A stretch of DNA of 64,000 bases, taken from Riptortus pedestris (taxonomy: Eukaryota; Arthropoda; Insecta; Hemiptera; Alydidae). Made by a program: the position numbers and the translations under genes. Shown in pieces: positions 10,570 through 22,140 of the stretch. The notes under the pieces were generated by a model. The model did not search any database. It had not been told where the DNA came from and saw nothing but the letters and a program-made list of their open reading frames with translations. The stretch lies in contig JADPXZ010000011.1 in assembly GCA_019009955.1 (NCBI GenBank), positions 1-64,000 of the forward strand. Reading direction: 5' to 3'. Numbering within the stretch: position 1 is the stretch's first letter; each line of letters begins with the position of its first letter.

Positions 10570-11190
10570 TTGGTAAATATGTCTCTGGTTTAAATATACC
10601 GCCTTTCTCTCATTCCGTAATAAATTGACAGTTTTTGTCCATTGATGAACACATAGTTGCATTTTTTGTCTTTGAAAAAATTGTCACTAACAAATAATCA
10701 GCCACATGTCCTTTTGGAAGCTTTGTTAAATGTGTTAATAGTATTATTTGTACTAGAGCTATATAAGTATTCTTGCAAAATTTGTTCAGTAGGAATTAGT
10801 TTGGAGCCATCGTTAGTAAAATAATTTTGATATATTATTTTGAAATTCTTTATCAAATTTCTCCCACGATACATTTCTTGTAACGTATATTATTTTTTAA
10901 AATTCAGAATTAAGGATCCTACTGGTCTATTGAAATGCAAATGTTATAAAACTTTGTTCATTAAAATTTTCATTGTCACAAATATTCCATCGTTTCCAAA
11001 CAACAAATGGAGCCTCTAGAATTTATAAATGTTGATTTAGAATCATTTGAATTTAAAATAAATACTTGTCTAGTGATAATAATTGTTTAAAATGCTCTGC
11101 CTCTGCTATTAGTGATTTTATCAAACCATAATCTAGGACGACTTTTAGAATCACATACCAGGAGTATGTTAATATCATTGTATTTATTAA
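10570..11190. other. AT-rich stretch, nothing identified
   Basis: I found no reading frame, RNA gene or repeat match that I could support here. Its composition resembles degraded LINE sequence elsewhere in the window. Confidence 0.4.
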
Positions 11191-11328
11191 ATATTACCTT
11201 TGATTTTAGCAGATTTCCCTTAAATGAAATCAGCTATTGAGGTCATACTCGTGGCGCAATTTTCAAAATTTTTCTTCAAATGTCCTTTGATCCTACCCAC
11301 AGATGATGAAAATGAGGTCCGTTCAAAA

Positions 11329-11331
<3 letters not shown>
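11190..11331 (+). repeat. Dispersed repeat tail (R3 end)
   Basis: A segment of about 130 bp runs from GCAGATTTCCCTTAA through GTCCTTTGATCCTACCCA to GAGGTCCGTTCAAAA. It recurs at 23260-23370, 49618-49744 (inverse) and 49858-49985. In each case it ends directly at an AT microsatellite. Confidence 0.7.

Positions 11332-11365
<34 letters not shown>
11332..11365. repeat. (TA)n microsatellite
   Basis: A perfect alternating TA tract at the junction between the R3 tail and the Helitron-like unit. Confidence 0.95.
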
Positions 11366-11370
<5 letters not shown>

Positions 11371-13009
11371 GTAACCTCTGTCTGTACATTGATTTTTTTC
11401 GCAAAATTTCTCGGTAACTTTTCGTTTCACATGTCATAGACACCATAACTGCATTTTGTTTCTTTCGGGTCTGTTTGTTTGTTTGTTTGTTTGTTTGTTT
11501 GTTTGTTTGTTACCTTTTCACGCATAAACGGCTGAACCGAATTTTATGAAACTTGGTATGTATATTACTACTAGCCCAACTTAGACTTTAGGCTATATTA
11601 ATATTCTCTAAGACGAACAGGAGTGGGGGTTATAAGGAAAGCCTGAAATTAAAAATAGCGATATTTCGTTTCCTATTGCTTTTTCAGCAAATATGCACAT
11701 AACAAAAGTTGTTTATTTTGTAATTTAGAGTAACTTTTGTTATATGCACCTTTGCCGTATACGGAAGTATAAATGAGTTATACGCTAAAAACTATAGCGG
11801 GAGTTCACAATTTTATTTGGCACAAAAAACTCAACCGAACTAAACCAAACTCGCTATGTGAATTAATACTAACGATTTCCTTATAATAAGCCATACTATC
11901 ATTTCTAGGGACGGGCAGGAGTGGGGGTTATAGGGGAGGCATGAAATTAAAAATAGCGATATTTAGTTTCCTATTGCTTTTTCAGCAAATATGCACATAA
12001 CAAAAGTTGATTACTTTGTTATTTAGAGTAACTTTTGTTATATCAACTTTTGCCGTATACGGAAGCATAAATGAGTTATACGCTATAAACTAAAGCGGGA
12101 GTCCACAATTATATTTGGCACTAAAGACTCCACCGAATTAAACCAAACTCGGTATATGAATTAGTACTAACGCCTTCATTATACTAAGCTAAACTAACAT
12201 TTCCAGGGACGGGCAGGAGTGGGGGTTATAAGGAAGGCCTGAAATTAATAATAGTGATAAGAGTATTTCGTTTCCTATTGCATTTTCGGCAAATATGCAC
12301 ATAACAAAAGTTGTTTATTTTGTTATTTAGAGAAACTTTTTTTTTATATACACTATCATCGTATACCAAAGTATAAATGCGTTATACGCTAAAAATTATA
12401 GCGGGAGACAACAATTTTATTTGGCACAAAAGACTCAACCGAACTAAATAAAACACTCAGTATGTGTAATAGCACTAACGCCTTCCTTATAATAAGCCAT
12501 ACTAACATTTCTAGGGACGGGCAGGAGTGGGAGTTATAAGAGAGGCCTGAAATTAATAATAATGATTTCCTATTAGGGTTTCGGCAAATATGCACATAAC
12601 ATAAGTTGTTTATTTTGTTATTTAGAGAAACTTTTGTTATATACACTATCGTCGTATACCGAAGTATAAAGGCGTCATACGCTAAAAATTATAGCGGCAG
12701 TCAACAAATTTATTTGGCACAAAGACTCAACCGAACTAAATAAAACACTCGGTATGTGCATTAGCACTAAGGCCTTCCTTATAACCAGCCATACTAACAT
12801 TTCTAGGGACGGGCAAGAGTGGAGGTTGTAAGGGAGGCCTGAATTTACAAATTTTATTATTATCAAATCCACAGAAATGACGGTTATTAACCCTAAACAC
12901 TGGGACGGGTAAATGTCAAAATATTGTGCAATGTAAAGCCTTGCCAAAAATATACCATCACCATCCAGCCTCAAATGAATTCCCGGGCGAAGCCGGGTAT
13001 CTGAGCTAG
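11366..13009 (+). mobile_element. Helitron-like unit 1 with tandem 300-bp modules
   Basis: It starts after TATATATA with AAAATTGTAACCTCTGTCTG and contains ACGGCTGAACCGA. It ends with a hairpin CCCGG-GCGAAG-CCGGG (12982-12997), 8 nt and then CTAG at 13006-13009. A TA-rich 5' end, no TIR, a short 3' hairpin and a CTAG terminus are the layout of non-autonomous Helitrons such as Lep1. Inside are four copies of a module near 11672, 11970, 12274 and 12569 (period 295-304 bp). A GTTT repeat is at 11472-11509. No Rep/helicase coding is present. The family is inferred from structure. Confidence 0.6.
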
Positions 13010-13015
13010 TATATA

Positions 13016-13480
13016 TATAAAACTGTTACCGCGCTAGTGGTCGCAATTTTTGTGTTATCGTTACCAAACTTGATATATAATCGTTTTATACAAAAAGAAA
13101 GATCAAATAAGTTAACGGCTGAAACGGATAGGAGGGAGAATATTGAAAATTCTTAATATATCCGTTATTATGCATTGTATAGAATGAATCTTATTGCAAA
13201 TGTAACGTTCTATAAATGTTGTTATGTACATTTTTCCATTATCTTCATTATTAACCGAGATATGTTCAATTATTAGTTTACCACTTTGAGTAAACCCCCA
13301 CTCTGACTTATGTCATATATACATTAAGCAGTTATAATATGAAGGACTTTATTTGAAGCCTAAACACGAAATATATTTCTTATTGAACATTTACTTTTTG
13401 AGGCAAATGCTAATATGTGACGCACGTGCGAAATCTACTTAGTTAACGCAGTCCCTGCGCGACCGACTTTTTCAATATCT
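13016..13480 (+). repeat. Repeat R3 copy
   Basis: The segment starts after a short TA run with a CGCTAGTGGTCGCAATTTTT motif and includes a GGCTGAAACGGATAGGAGGG part. Related copies are in the palindrome arms at 49039-50607 and, more diverged, at 18320-18740 and 48400-48530. Confidence 0.55.
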
Positions 13481-13489
13481 AACTGTATT

Positions 13490-14035
13490 TTTGGTTGTGT
13501 CAACATATGCATTGATTATTAAGCTTTTGAACCCAAAACAATTGATATGAATCACTAAGAAATCTTCATTTGAAAGATCTGTATATTGTAAAGCATCAAT
13601 ATTTTTATGAAAGATGACCAAAACCCTCAAATCAATCTTTCGAGTTTTAAAGTTTATTAATTATAGATTTATTAGTAAAACCAAATGTTCTGTTCTATCT
13701 AATTGGTGGATGTTGTACCAATGTTATATCATATTGTCATTATCTAAACAACAAGGTTAAGAAATGAATTAGTTGCCTTATACGACTTTGTGAGATTAAT
13801 TTGAACTTAATTGATGAAATGTTCATGTTGAAAAAGTGAGAATACTAATATATTACAACCTAAATGAAGTTTATTTAATAAATATACTAGATAAGACATT
13901 ATATTGAGTAATAATAATCTATAAATTACTATTCTAAGTACAACAGTTTTTTGATTAATGGACATTATAAATAAATAAATTATGTATAATATAAATTTAT
14001 GATTGGTTAAGTAGAAATTATTAATTTTTCCAATT
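13490..14035. other. AT-rich stretch, nothing identified
   Basis: No supported feature. The - strand side adjoins the LINE ORF1 scrap at 14040-14240 and may be its degraded continuation. Confidence 0.35.
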
Positions 14036-14039
14036 TTAT

Positions 14040-14240
14040 TCTTAATCATCATCAATTTTGGACATGAGCCGCGTAATTGTAGCTTTATATGAATGATGGT
14101 CTAAAGAGGAAGCTCTGTGATTAGTATCTACTTTGAATTGTTGCTTACACCGCATATTGTATTGACCACAATTTATGCACCTATAGTGATCTGACTTGCA
14201 ATCTTTGTCTAGATGTTGTTCTGCACATAGAAGGAAGGCA
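14040..14240 (-). pseudogene. LINE ORF1 zinc-knuckle remnant
   Basis: The - strand reads CAEQHLDKDC, then YRCINCGQYN, then NHRASSLDHHSYK and ITRLM. This is the pattern of consecutive CCHC knuckles and the following conserved segment in Gag-like ORF1 of I, R1 and Jockey-like LINEs (usually ...HxASSxxCPxY). Some cysteines are replaced. No ORF2 follows. Confidence 0.55.
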
Positions 14241-14316
14241 TCGCTGCAGGTAATCTGGTCTCATATTCTTGCTCCGTGTCCAAATCTGCAACAGTTGAAC
14301 CACCTCTGGATGGAGA

Positions 14317-14540
14317 TGTAGTTGTAGTAAATAAAATTATCTTTAAAACAAGTCCACGGGGAAAAGAATTGATCCTGAAATTATATAAAAAAATGAAACA
14401 AAATAACACAAAAGTATTAATCAAAAAAATGTTCTTAGAATTTATTTATTTTAAACTAATTACGTTGTAATTATTTGGAAATGGAATACATTTTTCCACC
14501 TACATTTCATGTAAAAAAAAAACAGTTTTTTCTTTGTACC
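14317..14540 (+). repeat. Left arm of an inverted repeat flanking the piggyBac element
   Basis: The arm matches the inverse complement of 16548-16775 over about 220 bp with many substitutions. Shared segments include ACAAGTCCACGGGG versus ACAAGTCTATGGGG and GGAAATGGAATACATTTTTC versus its counterpart. Confidence 0.65.
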
Positions 14541-14836
14541 ACAATACTTACAACTAGTATTTACCAATGATGAAAAATGTATCCTTCCTTATTTATAGAC
14601 TTTGAAAGGAAGTATCTGAAATCCCTTTTGGCACTGTGTACTTCTGCTACTGAAATTTAATTCGTCACCAATCTGATTTTATTTTTCATGTCTTTTCTAT
14701 GACCTGTTTTGGTAGAGATGTCTGACCCTCCCCATAGAAAATAATACATTTCTGTCAGATCGCGTGATCTGGGTGGCCACTCAATGTGTAAGCTGAGACA
14801 GATACTGCTACTGGGGAACATTTCTCTTATTGTTAA

Positions 14837-16283
14837 CCCTTAGTCCACAAGGTGAACTCAGTTACAATAACCACAAGGTAGGGTGGGATCCCACCCGTCT
14901 AGTTTATTTAATTGGTGGAGGGTGTGAATATACTAGAAATTATATGGATTTAGATATTTTATTTTATTTTGATGTCTAAAAGAAATAAGAAAATATTTTT
15001 TTAGAATTATCTATTTTATTTTTTTTTTTTTAGGAACATACAAAAAAATCACATACTTAGGAACAAATGTTTCGATTGATCACAGGTTTTTTAATATATT
15101 CAAATAAAATTCTTATAAACAAACAAGAAAACGAATCTCATTCATAAATCGGTCTTTAAGAAATTTTAAACGTATAAAAATATATACGTCAATCATTGGA
15201 GAGACACTGCGGACAAATTGAATTTTTGTGCTCCCCACAAACACACATATTACATTTCGCAAAAAATGCGTATCCTTTTCTGTCTTTGTTTACGTTGTTT
15301 TTTGAGCAGGCATCACATCTGCGAGGTTTTTTGGAAAGTGGATATTGATTATTTTTTTGATTCTTGCTCCCGCCATCTTCACCTACAATATTTTTAATGG
15401 ACAAACGCAGATCTTTCGAAATGTGGCCGTTAACCATCCTTTTTTCATCAGGGGTTCCATTAAAGATAAGGAGAGTGCTTTTATATACTTTCTTCGTTCT
15501 CTAGTGGAATATGTTTCTCCTCCAGTATTCCACTTGTAAAGAACGTAGGAGTTGTGGACTGCAAAATCCAACAGGCCGTAAAAATTCCTCATTGGCCAAC
15601 GTCTCGTTTTACGTTTTGAGGTCTTTTCGTGACACAGTTAGTCAAATGCATCTACTCCCCCTTTAGTTACGTTAAAAAATTCAATGATTTCTGGTTTTTG
15701 AGTTATTGAATTGATTTCTACAGAAGAATGCATTTTTGAAATCAGCATAACGTTTTTATTTTTTTTTTAGGGATAAATGAAACCAACATTTTTTCTGGTT
15801 TGAATACAAATGTTGATGACCTTACAGGCTTGTTTTTTGTGTTTACCATGAATTCTGGAATTTCTTGGTCTGTGTTTGCTGGTCAAGCAACTTCAATATT
15901 TCTCCAGGAGTCTTAAAACTATTTTTTCTTCTCCATATTTATCGAATTAATCTCAAAAACATACGAAAAAAACAATTCGTGCTGTTGAAATGTAAAGGAA
16001 ATAATAAAACACAAGAAATAAATAGTTACACTAAACACCAAGGTGGGGTGGGATCCCACCCGTAAGTTAATACTGTAAACAACAAGGTGGGGTGATATAC
16101 CACCCAAAAATGAAATTCGGTTCTACTACTACGTTTTGAGACAGTGTTGACTCACCTTACCTCAAGTAGGGGACTGGGTAGGAGGGTACCTAGAACCCCC
16201 ACCCCCTATGCCACATCGTTCTCCTACCATGCAAGGTCAATTGTGCTCTGGGTGAGATTCCACCCCACCTTGTGGACTAAGGG
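14837..16283. mobile_element. piggyBac-type transposon with perfect 18-bp TIRs
   Basis: The element is flanked by TTAA at 14833-14836 and 16284-16287, the piggyBac target duplication. Both ends start CCCTTAGTCCACAAGGTG (18 of 18 identical). Palindromes related to GGTGGGATCCCACC lie near the ends (14883-14896 and 16048-16063, with a relative at 16084-16105) and could be subterminal transposase sites. The 1447-bp body keeps only the 3' part of the transposase gene on the - strand, so it is an internally deleted, non-autonomous copy. Confidence 0.9.
15189..15890 (-). pseudogene. piggyBac transposase C-terminal half, broken
   Basis: Reading down the - strand: MVNTKNKPVRSSTFVFKPE, then PEIIEFFNVTKGGVDAFD (containing the third catalytic aspartate of the DDD triad), then KTRRWPMRNFYGLLDF and NSYVLYK, then the Cys-rich domain (RRCDACSK, KCNMCVCGEH, ICPQC). 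An in-frame TAA follows GVDAFD and there is a frame change near 15430. The N-terminal half with the first two catalytic aspartates is absent. Family membership is clear. Confidence 0.88.
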
Positions 16284-16547
16284 TTAATCGAGTAGTGATT
16301 GAGACGTGGGAAGGTCTAACTGCAGTCACATATTATTTCTATACATCAGGGGTATGTCTTCTATTTAATTTATAGATTCTGTATTTAGTTGAATGTTAAA
16401 TTAACTCAAGGTTGTGTTTGTCAGCAGACACTGAGGATGGAGCATTGACTCCGAAAATGCACTCTGCATAATATTTAAAAACAGTAGAGGACCTGGCCTT
16501 GTTATTGATCCTTAACATTTTTTAGATTAAAAACCTGAAAAAAAATG

Positions 16548-16775
16548 ATTTCGGTTTTTTTTCATGAAACTATGCAGGTGGAAAAATGTATTCCATTTTC
16601 AAATAATTACTATGTAATTCATTTAAAATATATGAATTCTAAAAACATTTTTTGTATTAATACTTTTGCGCTATTTCGTTTCATTATTTTTATTTTATTT
16701 TTTTTCAGGATTCATTTCTTTCCCCATAGACTTGTTTCAAAGATAGTTTTGTTGACTACTACTTTTATCTCGCAG
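16548..16775 (-). repeat. Right arm of the inverted repeat flanking the piggyBac element
   Basis: Inverse counterpart of 14317-14540. The pair encloses the piggyBac element plus about 300 bp on each side. This could be an older element with long inverted repeats that was later hit by piggyBac. Confidence 0.6.
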
Positions 16776-17098
16776 CATTTTTCAATAAAATGTGATGTTT
16801 CTAAATTATAGATTTGTGCATTTTACGGCTAAAGGATGGGCCAAATAAAAAAAAATCACCGATATAAACTCGCTTTAGAATTTGATTTTCTACAAGAATC
16901 CGCCATAAAACGTAGGGCATTCCGTTGGAAATTACAAATTAAGGTCGCTAGAGAGGTACTGGAGAAGGCTGAATATGGACTCAAAGGATTCTTCAGGAGT
17001 CCCACATCCAGGAGTGGCACATCAAGTCTCAGACTTTTATTCAAATAATTGGAGATTTTAAGGGGGGTGGCACTGCAAATTGGGTCACCCTGTGTATG

Positions 17099-17104
<6 letters not shown>

Positions 17105-17139
<35 letters not shown>
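17105..17139. repeat. (TA)n microsatellite
   Basis: TA tract directly before Helitron-like unit 2, as in unit 1. Confidence 0.95.
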
Positions 17140-17144
<5 letters not shown>

Positions 17145-17149
17145 GATAT

Positions 17150-18253
17150 ATAAAATTGTAACCTCTGTCTGTACATTGATTTTTTTCGCGAAATTTCACG
17201 ATAACTTTTCGTTTCACATGTCATAGACACCATAACTGCATTTTGTTTCTTTGGTGTCTGTTTGTTTGTTTATTTGTTTGTTTGTTTGTTTGTTTGTTAC
17301 CTTTTCACGCATAAACGGCTGAACCGAATTTTATGAAACTTGGTATGTATATTACTACTAGCCCAACTTAGACTTTAGGCTATATTAATATTCTCTAAGA
17401 CAAACAGGAGTGGGGGTTATAAGGGAGGCCTGAAATTAAAAATAGCGATATTTCGTTTCCTATTGCTTTCTCAGCAAATATGCACATAACAAAAGTTGTT
17501 TATTTTGTAATTTAGAGTAACTTTTGTTATATGCACTTTTGCCGAATACGGAAGTATAAATGAGTTATACGCTAAAAACTATTGCGGGAGTCAACAATAT
17601 TATTTGCCAAAAAAGACCCAACCGAACTAAATAAAACTTGGTATGTGAATTAGTACTAACGCCTTCATTGTAATAAGTCGTACCAACATTTCTAGGGACG
17701 GGCAGGAGTGGGGGTTATAAGGGAGGCCTGAAATTAAAAATAGTGATATTTCGTTTCCTATTGGTTTTTCCGCAAATATAAACATAACAAAAGTTGTTTA
17801 GTTTGTTATTAAGAGTAACTTTTGTTATTACACTTTTGTCGTATACCTAAGTATAAATGAGTTATACGTTAAAACTTTAGCGGGATCCAACAATATTATT
17901 GGGCACTAACGAACTTAACAAAGCTCGGTATGTCAATTAGCATTAATTCTTCCATGATTATAAGTTATATTAAAATTTTTGGGTTGAACGGGAGGGGGGT
18001 TATAAGGAAGGCCTGAAATAAAAATTCACCTTATTTACATGTATAAGAGACGGGAAATATAAAAATATCGAAGACAGTGAAGCCTTATCGAACAAATATT
18101 CTATTATTAGCAAATCCACGGCAACGACGGGTATCAATCCTAAACACTGGGACGGGTAAATGTCAAAATATTGTGCAATGTAAAGCCTGCTATAAAATAC
18201 CATCACCATTCAGCCTCAAATGAATTCCCGGGCGAAGCCGGGTATCTGAGCTA

Positions 18254-18254
<1 letters not shown>
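17150..18254 (+). mobile_element. Helitron-like unit 2
   Basis: Same 5' start (AAAATTGTAACCTCTGTCTG), same GTTT repeat and same modules as unit 1 but fewer of them. The 3' hairpin CCCGG-GCGAAG-CCGGG is at 18227-18242 and CTAG is at 18251-18254. A (TA)n tract follows directly. It has no TIR and no coding capacity. The Helitron assignment rests on the 5'/3' layout only. Confidence 0.6.

Positions 18255-18310
<56 letters not shown>
18255..18310. repeat. (TA)n microsatellite
   Basis: A 56-bp alternating tract immediately after the CTAG end of Helitron-like unit 2. Confidence 0.95.
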
Positions 18311-18314
<4 letters not shown>

Positions 18315-18319
18315 TGCAT

Positions 18320-18740
18320 GTATGTGTATTAATTTTTGTTTGTTCGTTTCTGAAACTCGACATTTAAACGTTTTATATAAAACTAAAAATCAAGTATGTT
18401 AATGCCTGAAATCCCATCAGTCAAAGGGGGGGGAGCAAAGGAGGAATTTCAAAAATTCAAATTTCTCCCTTATTATTATGCTCTATAATTGTTTACCTAT
18501 ACATTTTTTCGTAACCCGAGTATTAAGCGATTAATTGTAGTTAATGTTTTCAGCCTTCAGTAACTCCCCTCCCTCCTCCTCACCTACAACCTTTTTAACA
18601 TTAGTTGTTTTCATAGAAATATAGAATATGTGATGTGATAAGATCACCAGTATGTTGCACTTGGGAAATCTGCTTACAATTAGTTTATGCAACTTCTGCA
18701 TGACAGACTTTTTGTATTCCAACTACTCGAATAGGTGTTT
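18320..18740 (+). repeat. Diverged R3 repeat
   Basis: Contains CGTTTCTGAAACTCGACATT, a G-rich run at 18426-18434 and TTTTTCGTAACCCGAGTATT, in the same order as the R3 segments in the palindrome at 49039-50607. Confidence 0.5.
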
Positions 18741-18827
18741 CCCCCTAATTTGCCAATTCATTTAGAGTGCCAATTATATTAAAGGTTATAAAAGTGAGTT
18801 AATAACAATATGTATTCTCTTGGGTAG

Positions 18828-18900
18828 CTGCTGGAGGTGTAGATTTGCGTCTGAGCTCCATTAAAAAAGAAGAGGATTCTCCAGATCAGGAAAACCTCGG
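18828..18900 (+). pseudogene. Truncated copy of zinc-finger exon 3
   Basis: Almost identical to the relic at 9447-9530 ([20 protein letters not shown]), but cut within the codons for ENL. It is joined directly to sequence equivalent to 38619 in intron 5 of the live gene. The junction marks a deletion that removed everything from exon 3 to intron 5. Confidence 0.65.
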
Positions 18901-19439
18901 AGGCACTTCTTGGCTTGGATATCGACTATTTCATCGTCCATAATTTCTGCATGTGCCTTGACCCATTTGAAGTGAATGAAAGTAGGTCTGATTTTTTAAT
19001 TTTGTTATATTATGGCATATTTGTTCTATATTTCTTTTTGTTTTTTTCTGTTATCTAGTTTGTGTAGAAGCATTTGACTGTGTGCGTGCAGTATAATGTA
19101 AATGCTTGGTAGCAAGTCCATTTCATTTACATACATGAGAGCCTGTAAGACGGCAATACTTTCTGTCTGGTTAGAAGAACAGTGGCTGCATAATTTAAAT
19201 TGTTAACATTTTATAACATCGTCAGTTTTATTTTCTTCAAAAATAATAAAGGTACCATCTATGTTATGCCTATCCCTGCTATCGTCAGTTTAAATTGTGC
19301 ATTGCTATGAATGATTTATATTTTCATTAATAACTACAATGTCCGGTTTCAGTCCAAGGTGTGTCCCATTCATGTAGGGTACCGGCTATTCTACTTCTTC
19401 TGCTGCTGTTCCGTTAGTATTTTGAGTTTATTATGTTAT

Positions 19440-21420
19440 TAGTACATTCATCTGTTATTATCATAATATTTACACTTGAAGCTTCAAATGATATAGCGCA
19501 ATTGAGGTTACTAATAAAATGATATCTGCAAATGCTATGATTTTACATTTGGGAGGTAGTGGTAGATGTAATAATTGATCCACAATAAAATTCCATAAAA
19601 GGGGGGCTGATCCTTGAGGTGCTCCTACAGTGTGAATTTTACTCTTAGAGTAATTGTTAGTTTCTAGAATTGTTACTTTATTTCTTGAATAATTGGCTAC
19701 TAGATAGTAAATATTTTTTGGACATTGTTTTTCTCTTAATGAATTTAATATTGATGGGGTCAATGCGTGATCAAATGCCTCTTGGATATCAAGTGAAACT
19801 AATAATGAATTCTGGAATTTTTCTCAAGATGCTATTATAAAATTTACTGTATTATTTATAGCTTCTAGGATCTTTTGAGGGAGTAAATTCAAACTGATAT
19901 TCATCAGACTGTTAGAGTACATTTTGGAAATATAGAATATTGGAAACTCATGCAATGAATTGTTGTAATGAATTCTTTATACTCTAGGTTTATAATTTGA
20001 GTAGTTATTCTATCTATACAGAGTGATTTGTTTTTATTAAGATTATTAATTATGCTAATTTTTTTTCTGTTAATGGAATATTATCTACAATATTTAATAA
20101 ATGGTTTTGTTTTATTCGAATTTCTTTGTTAAAGGTATTATCAGTGGATCAATTATCTTCGACCACAATATTATTAATTATATATTCTAATGTATCCTTG
20201 AGGGTTTTGGTATACGTGCCATCAGATTTCTTTATAGTTTCAAGATTCAATGGATATTTTATTTTATTAGCTGCAACTTTATAAGCCGATGTCCATGGTT
20301 TATTTATGTCTATGAAGGAACAATATTCCTACCATGATTGAAATTTTGCAGATTGGATTTCTTTCATGTATTCATGTTTTTTTTATCAATATATATTAAT
20401 CTTCTATCTGGTCTTTGATCATCATTTAAATGAGGTTTTTGCAATAATCTACGAATCCTATTGGCTTCTTTCCTTAGATTGGATAGGCGATCATTCCCCC
20501 ATGGTGCGAGCTTTTTAGCTAGGTTTTGGTTATATAAAAATAATTTTTATATAAACCAAAAAAGATAATTATTGTCTTTTATGAAATTGTACAAATGACT
20601 TATTACAAGATTTGTTTAGTGCATTGAAAAATTTGTCTATGATACTTTCACAATTATGTTCGTTCATTATTTCTGAATATATTTATCATTATTTGTTCCA
20701 TCATTATTAACTATGCCTGGAGCACCATCAAAAGTTGGCATTTCTAAATCAATATTTACAACATAAAGATTATTTATTATTATAAAGTTTTCTAGTGGCC
20801 CACCTCGAGTATTAGCAAGCTTGTCTAACCATAGTTTCGATCAATAGTTGCTGTCATAACAAAATAATATTTTTTTATCTCTAAAGTCAGTTAATATAAC
20901 CAAAATGTTGAAACTATAGTTTGAGCTAACCCTCCACAATAAATAAATATTCTTTATGATTATGGTTGGGTTTAATTTCTTAATTTTCTGAATATTGATG
21001 ACATTACATTTCTTAAATAACTCAGTGAAATTATTTCAATATCTTTCTCATTGAATTCAATAATTAATAACCCTTTCTTTGAGTGTTTTAGATTTTTTAA
21101 ACCAATTTTTAATGGTTGTGGATCAATATAATTTTTGAACGGTTGCTTTAAATCATCTGCTGGAATGTTTTGGTGACATTATTACTTTATGTGATTCTTC
21201 TAAATCATGTTTGGTTTTTGATGTAAAAATATCTGAATAGAAAGGTAGACTAACCTTCATTTGGGCACATTGTGCTTCTATGTTTGAAGTCTTGATATCT
21301 TCTTTTAAATAATTGAGGATTTGCCGCAGAAGTGTTATTGCTTCATTTAAATGGTATCTCTGAGAACCTTTGACCATTTTGAATTCTCTTATTTCAGACA
21401 ATGTTTGCTCCACAATATAC
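19440..21420 (-). mobile_element. Degenerate LINE (I/R1-like) inside block B
   Basis: On the - strand 21422-21153 encodes an ORF1-like segment (HLNEAITLLRQILN, KTKHD). It is followed by endonuclease remnants (MPTFDGAPGIVNNDGTNID around 20690-20740) and an RT segment with GAPQGSAPLLWNFIVDQ, in which the catalytic motif reads FADIILL (19470-19763). Several stops break it. The same element is present in blocks A and C, so it predates the duplications. The GAPQGS signature fits I/R1/Jockey-like RTs. Confidence 0.7.
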
Positions 21421-21619
21421 ATTGTTCATAGAAAGTTTATTGAATGTGGAGGTTTACTGCAACAGAGCTATTTCACCTCCATTTGATTAGATAATATATT
21501 ATTGTTATTTGGAGGTTATGTTTCATCCTGTACTTCACCCTTACTAATTATTGTAAAATACCTGCCGTTATTGTATGTATGCGATTGGGTTGTAATGTAT
21601 TTGATATAATGTATTCCAG

Positions 21620-21645
21620 ATACAGATAAAGCAGTCTTCATCTGC
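21620..21645 (+). pseudogene. Remnant of exon 6 in block B
   Basis: The acceptor TTCCAG and the first codons (TDKAVFIC) match exon 6 at 41297. The sequence then jumps to the equivalent of about 41592, so the rest of the exon and its donor are deleted. Confidence 0.75.
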
Positions 21646-22140
21646 TATTACATATGTGGATGGATCCAAGAGCTTTAATTTTGAAATTAATAATTTGGAG
21701 AGAATTTGAAAATAGTGCTACTCTTAATTTCAAGAGAACCTAAATTGTATTTTCAGGTACCCAGTGAAATCGGAATTAAGACTTGCTACTCTAGTTAGAC
21801 CTACAACCACGCACTGTGATTTTTAGTCAAAGAAGCATGTTATTAACTTTACACATTACCATAATATGTGTAATTTTGGTTATATCATTTTTTGAATTTA
21901 TTCAATTTCATATTGAAATTAGATGATAACGTAACGATGACTCTGTGGGGGGTTTTTCATATAACTCTGAATTGCACATTTCTGAAAAATATCAGTTATT
22001 GAATTAATTAAATTATATTAATTATTTCTCTGCAATTGTGTAAATAGTATAGTTTTAGGAGTATAAAAATATTGAATAATTGAACATAAAAGCTGAACTA
22101 ATTGCTACCTGATTGCTAATTCTGTTTAAATGATTTTTAG

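Noticed and set aside
16836..17048. 70-codon frame rich in basic residues (MGQIKKNHRYKLALEFDF...)
   Set aside because: No family match recognised, no conservation elsewhere in the window, and it runs into repeat sequence.
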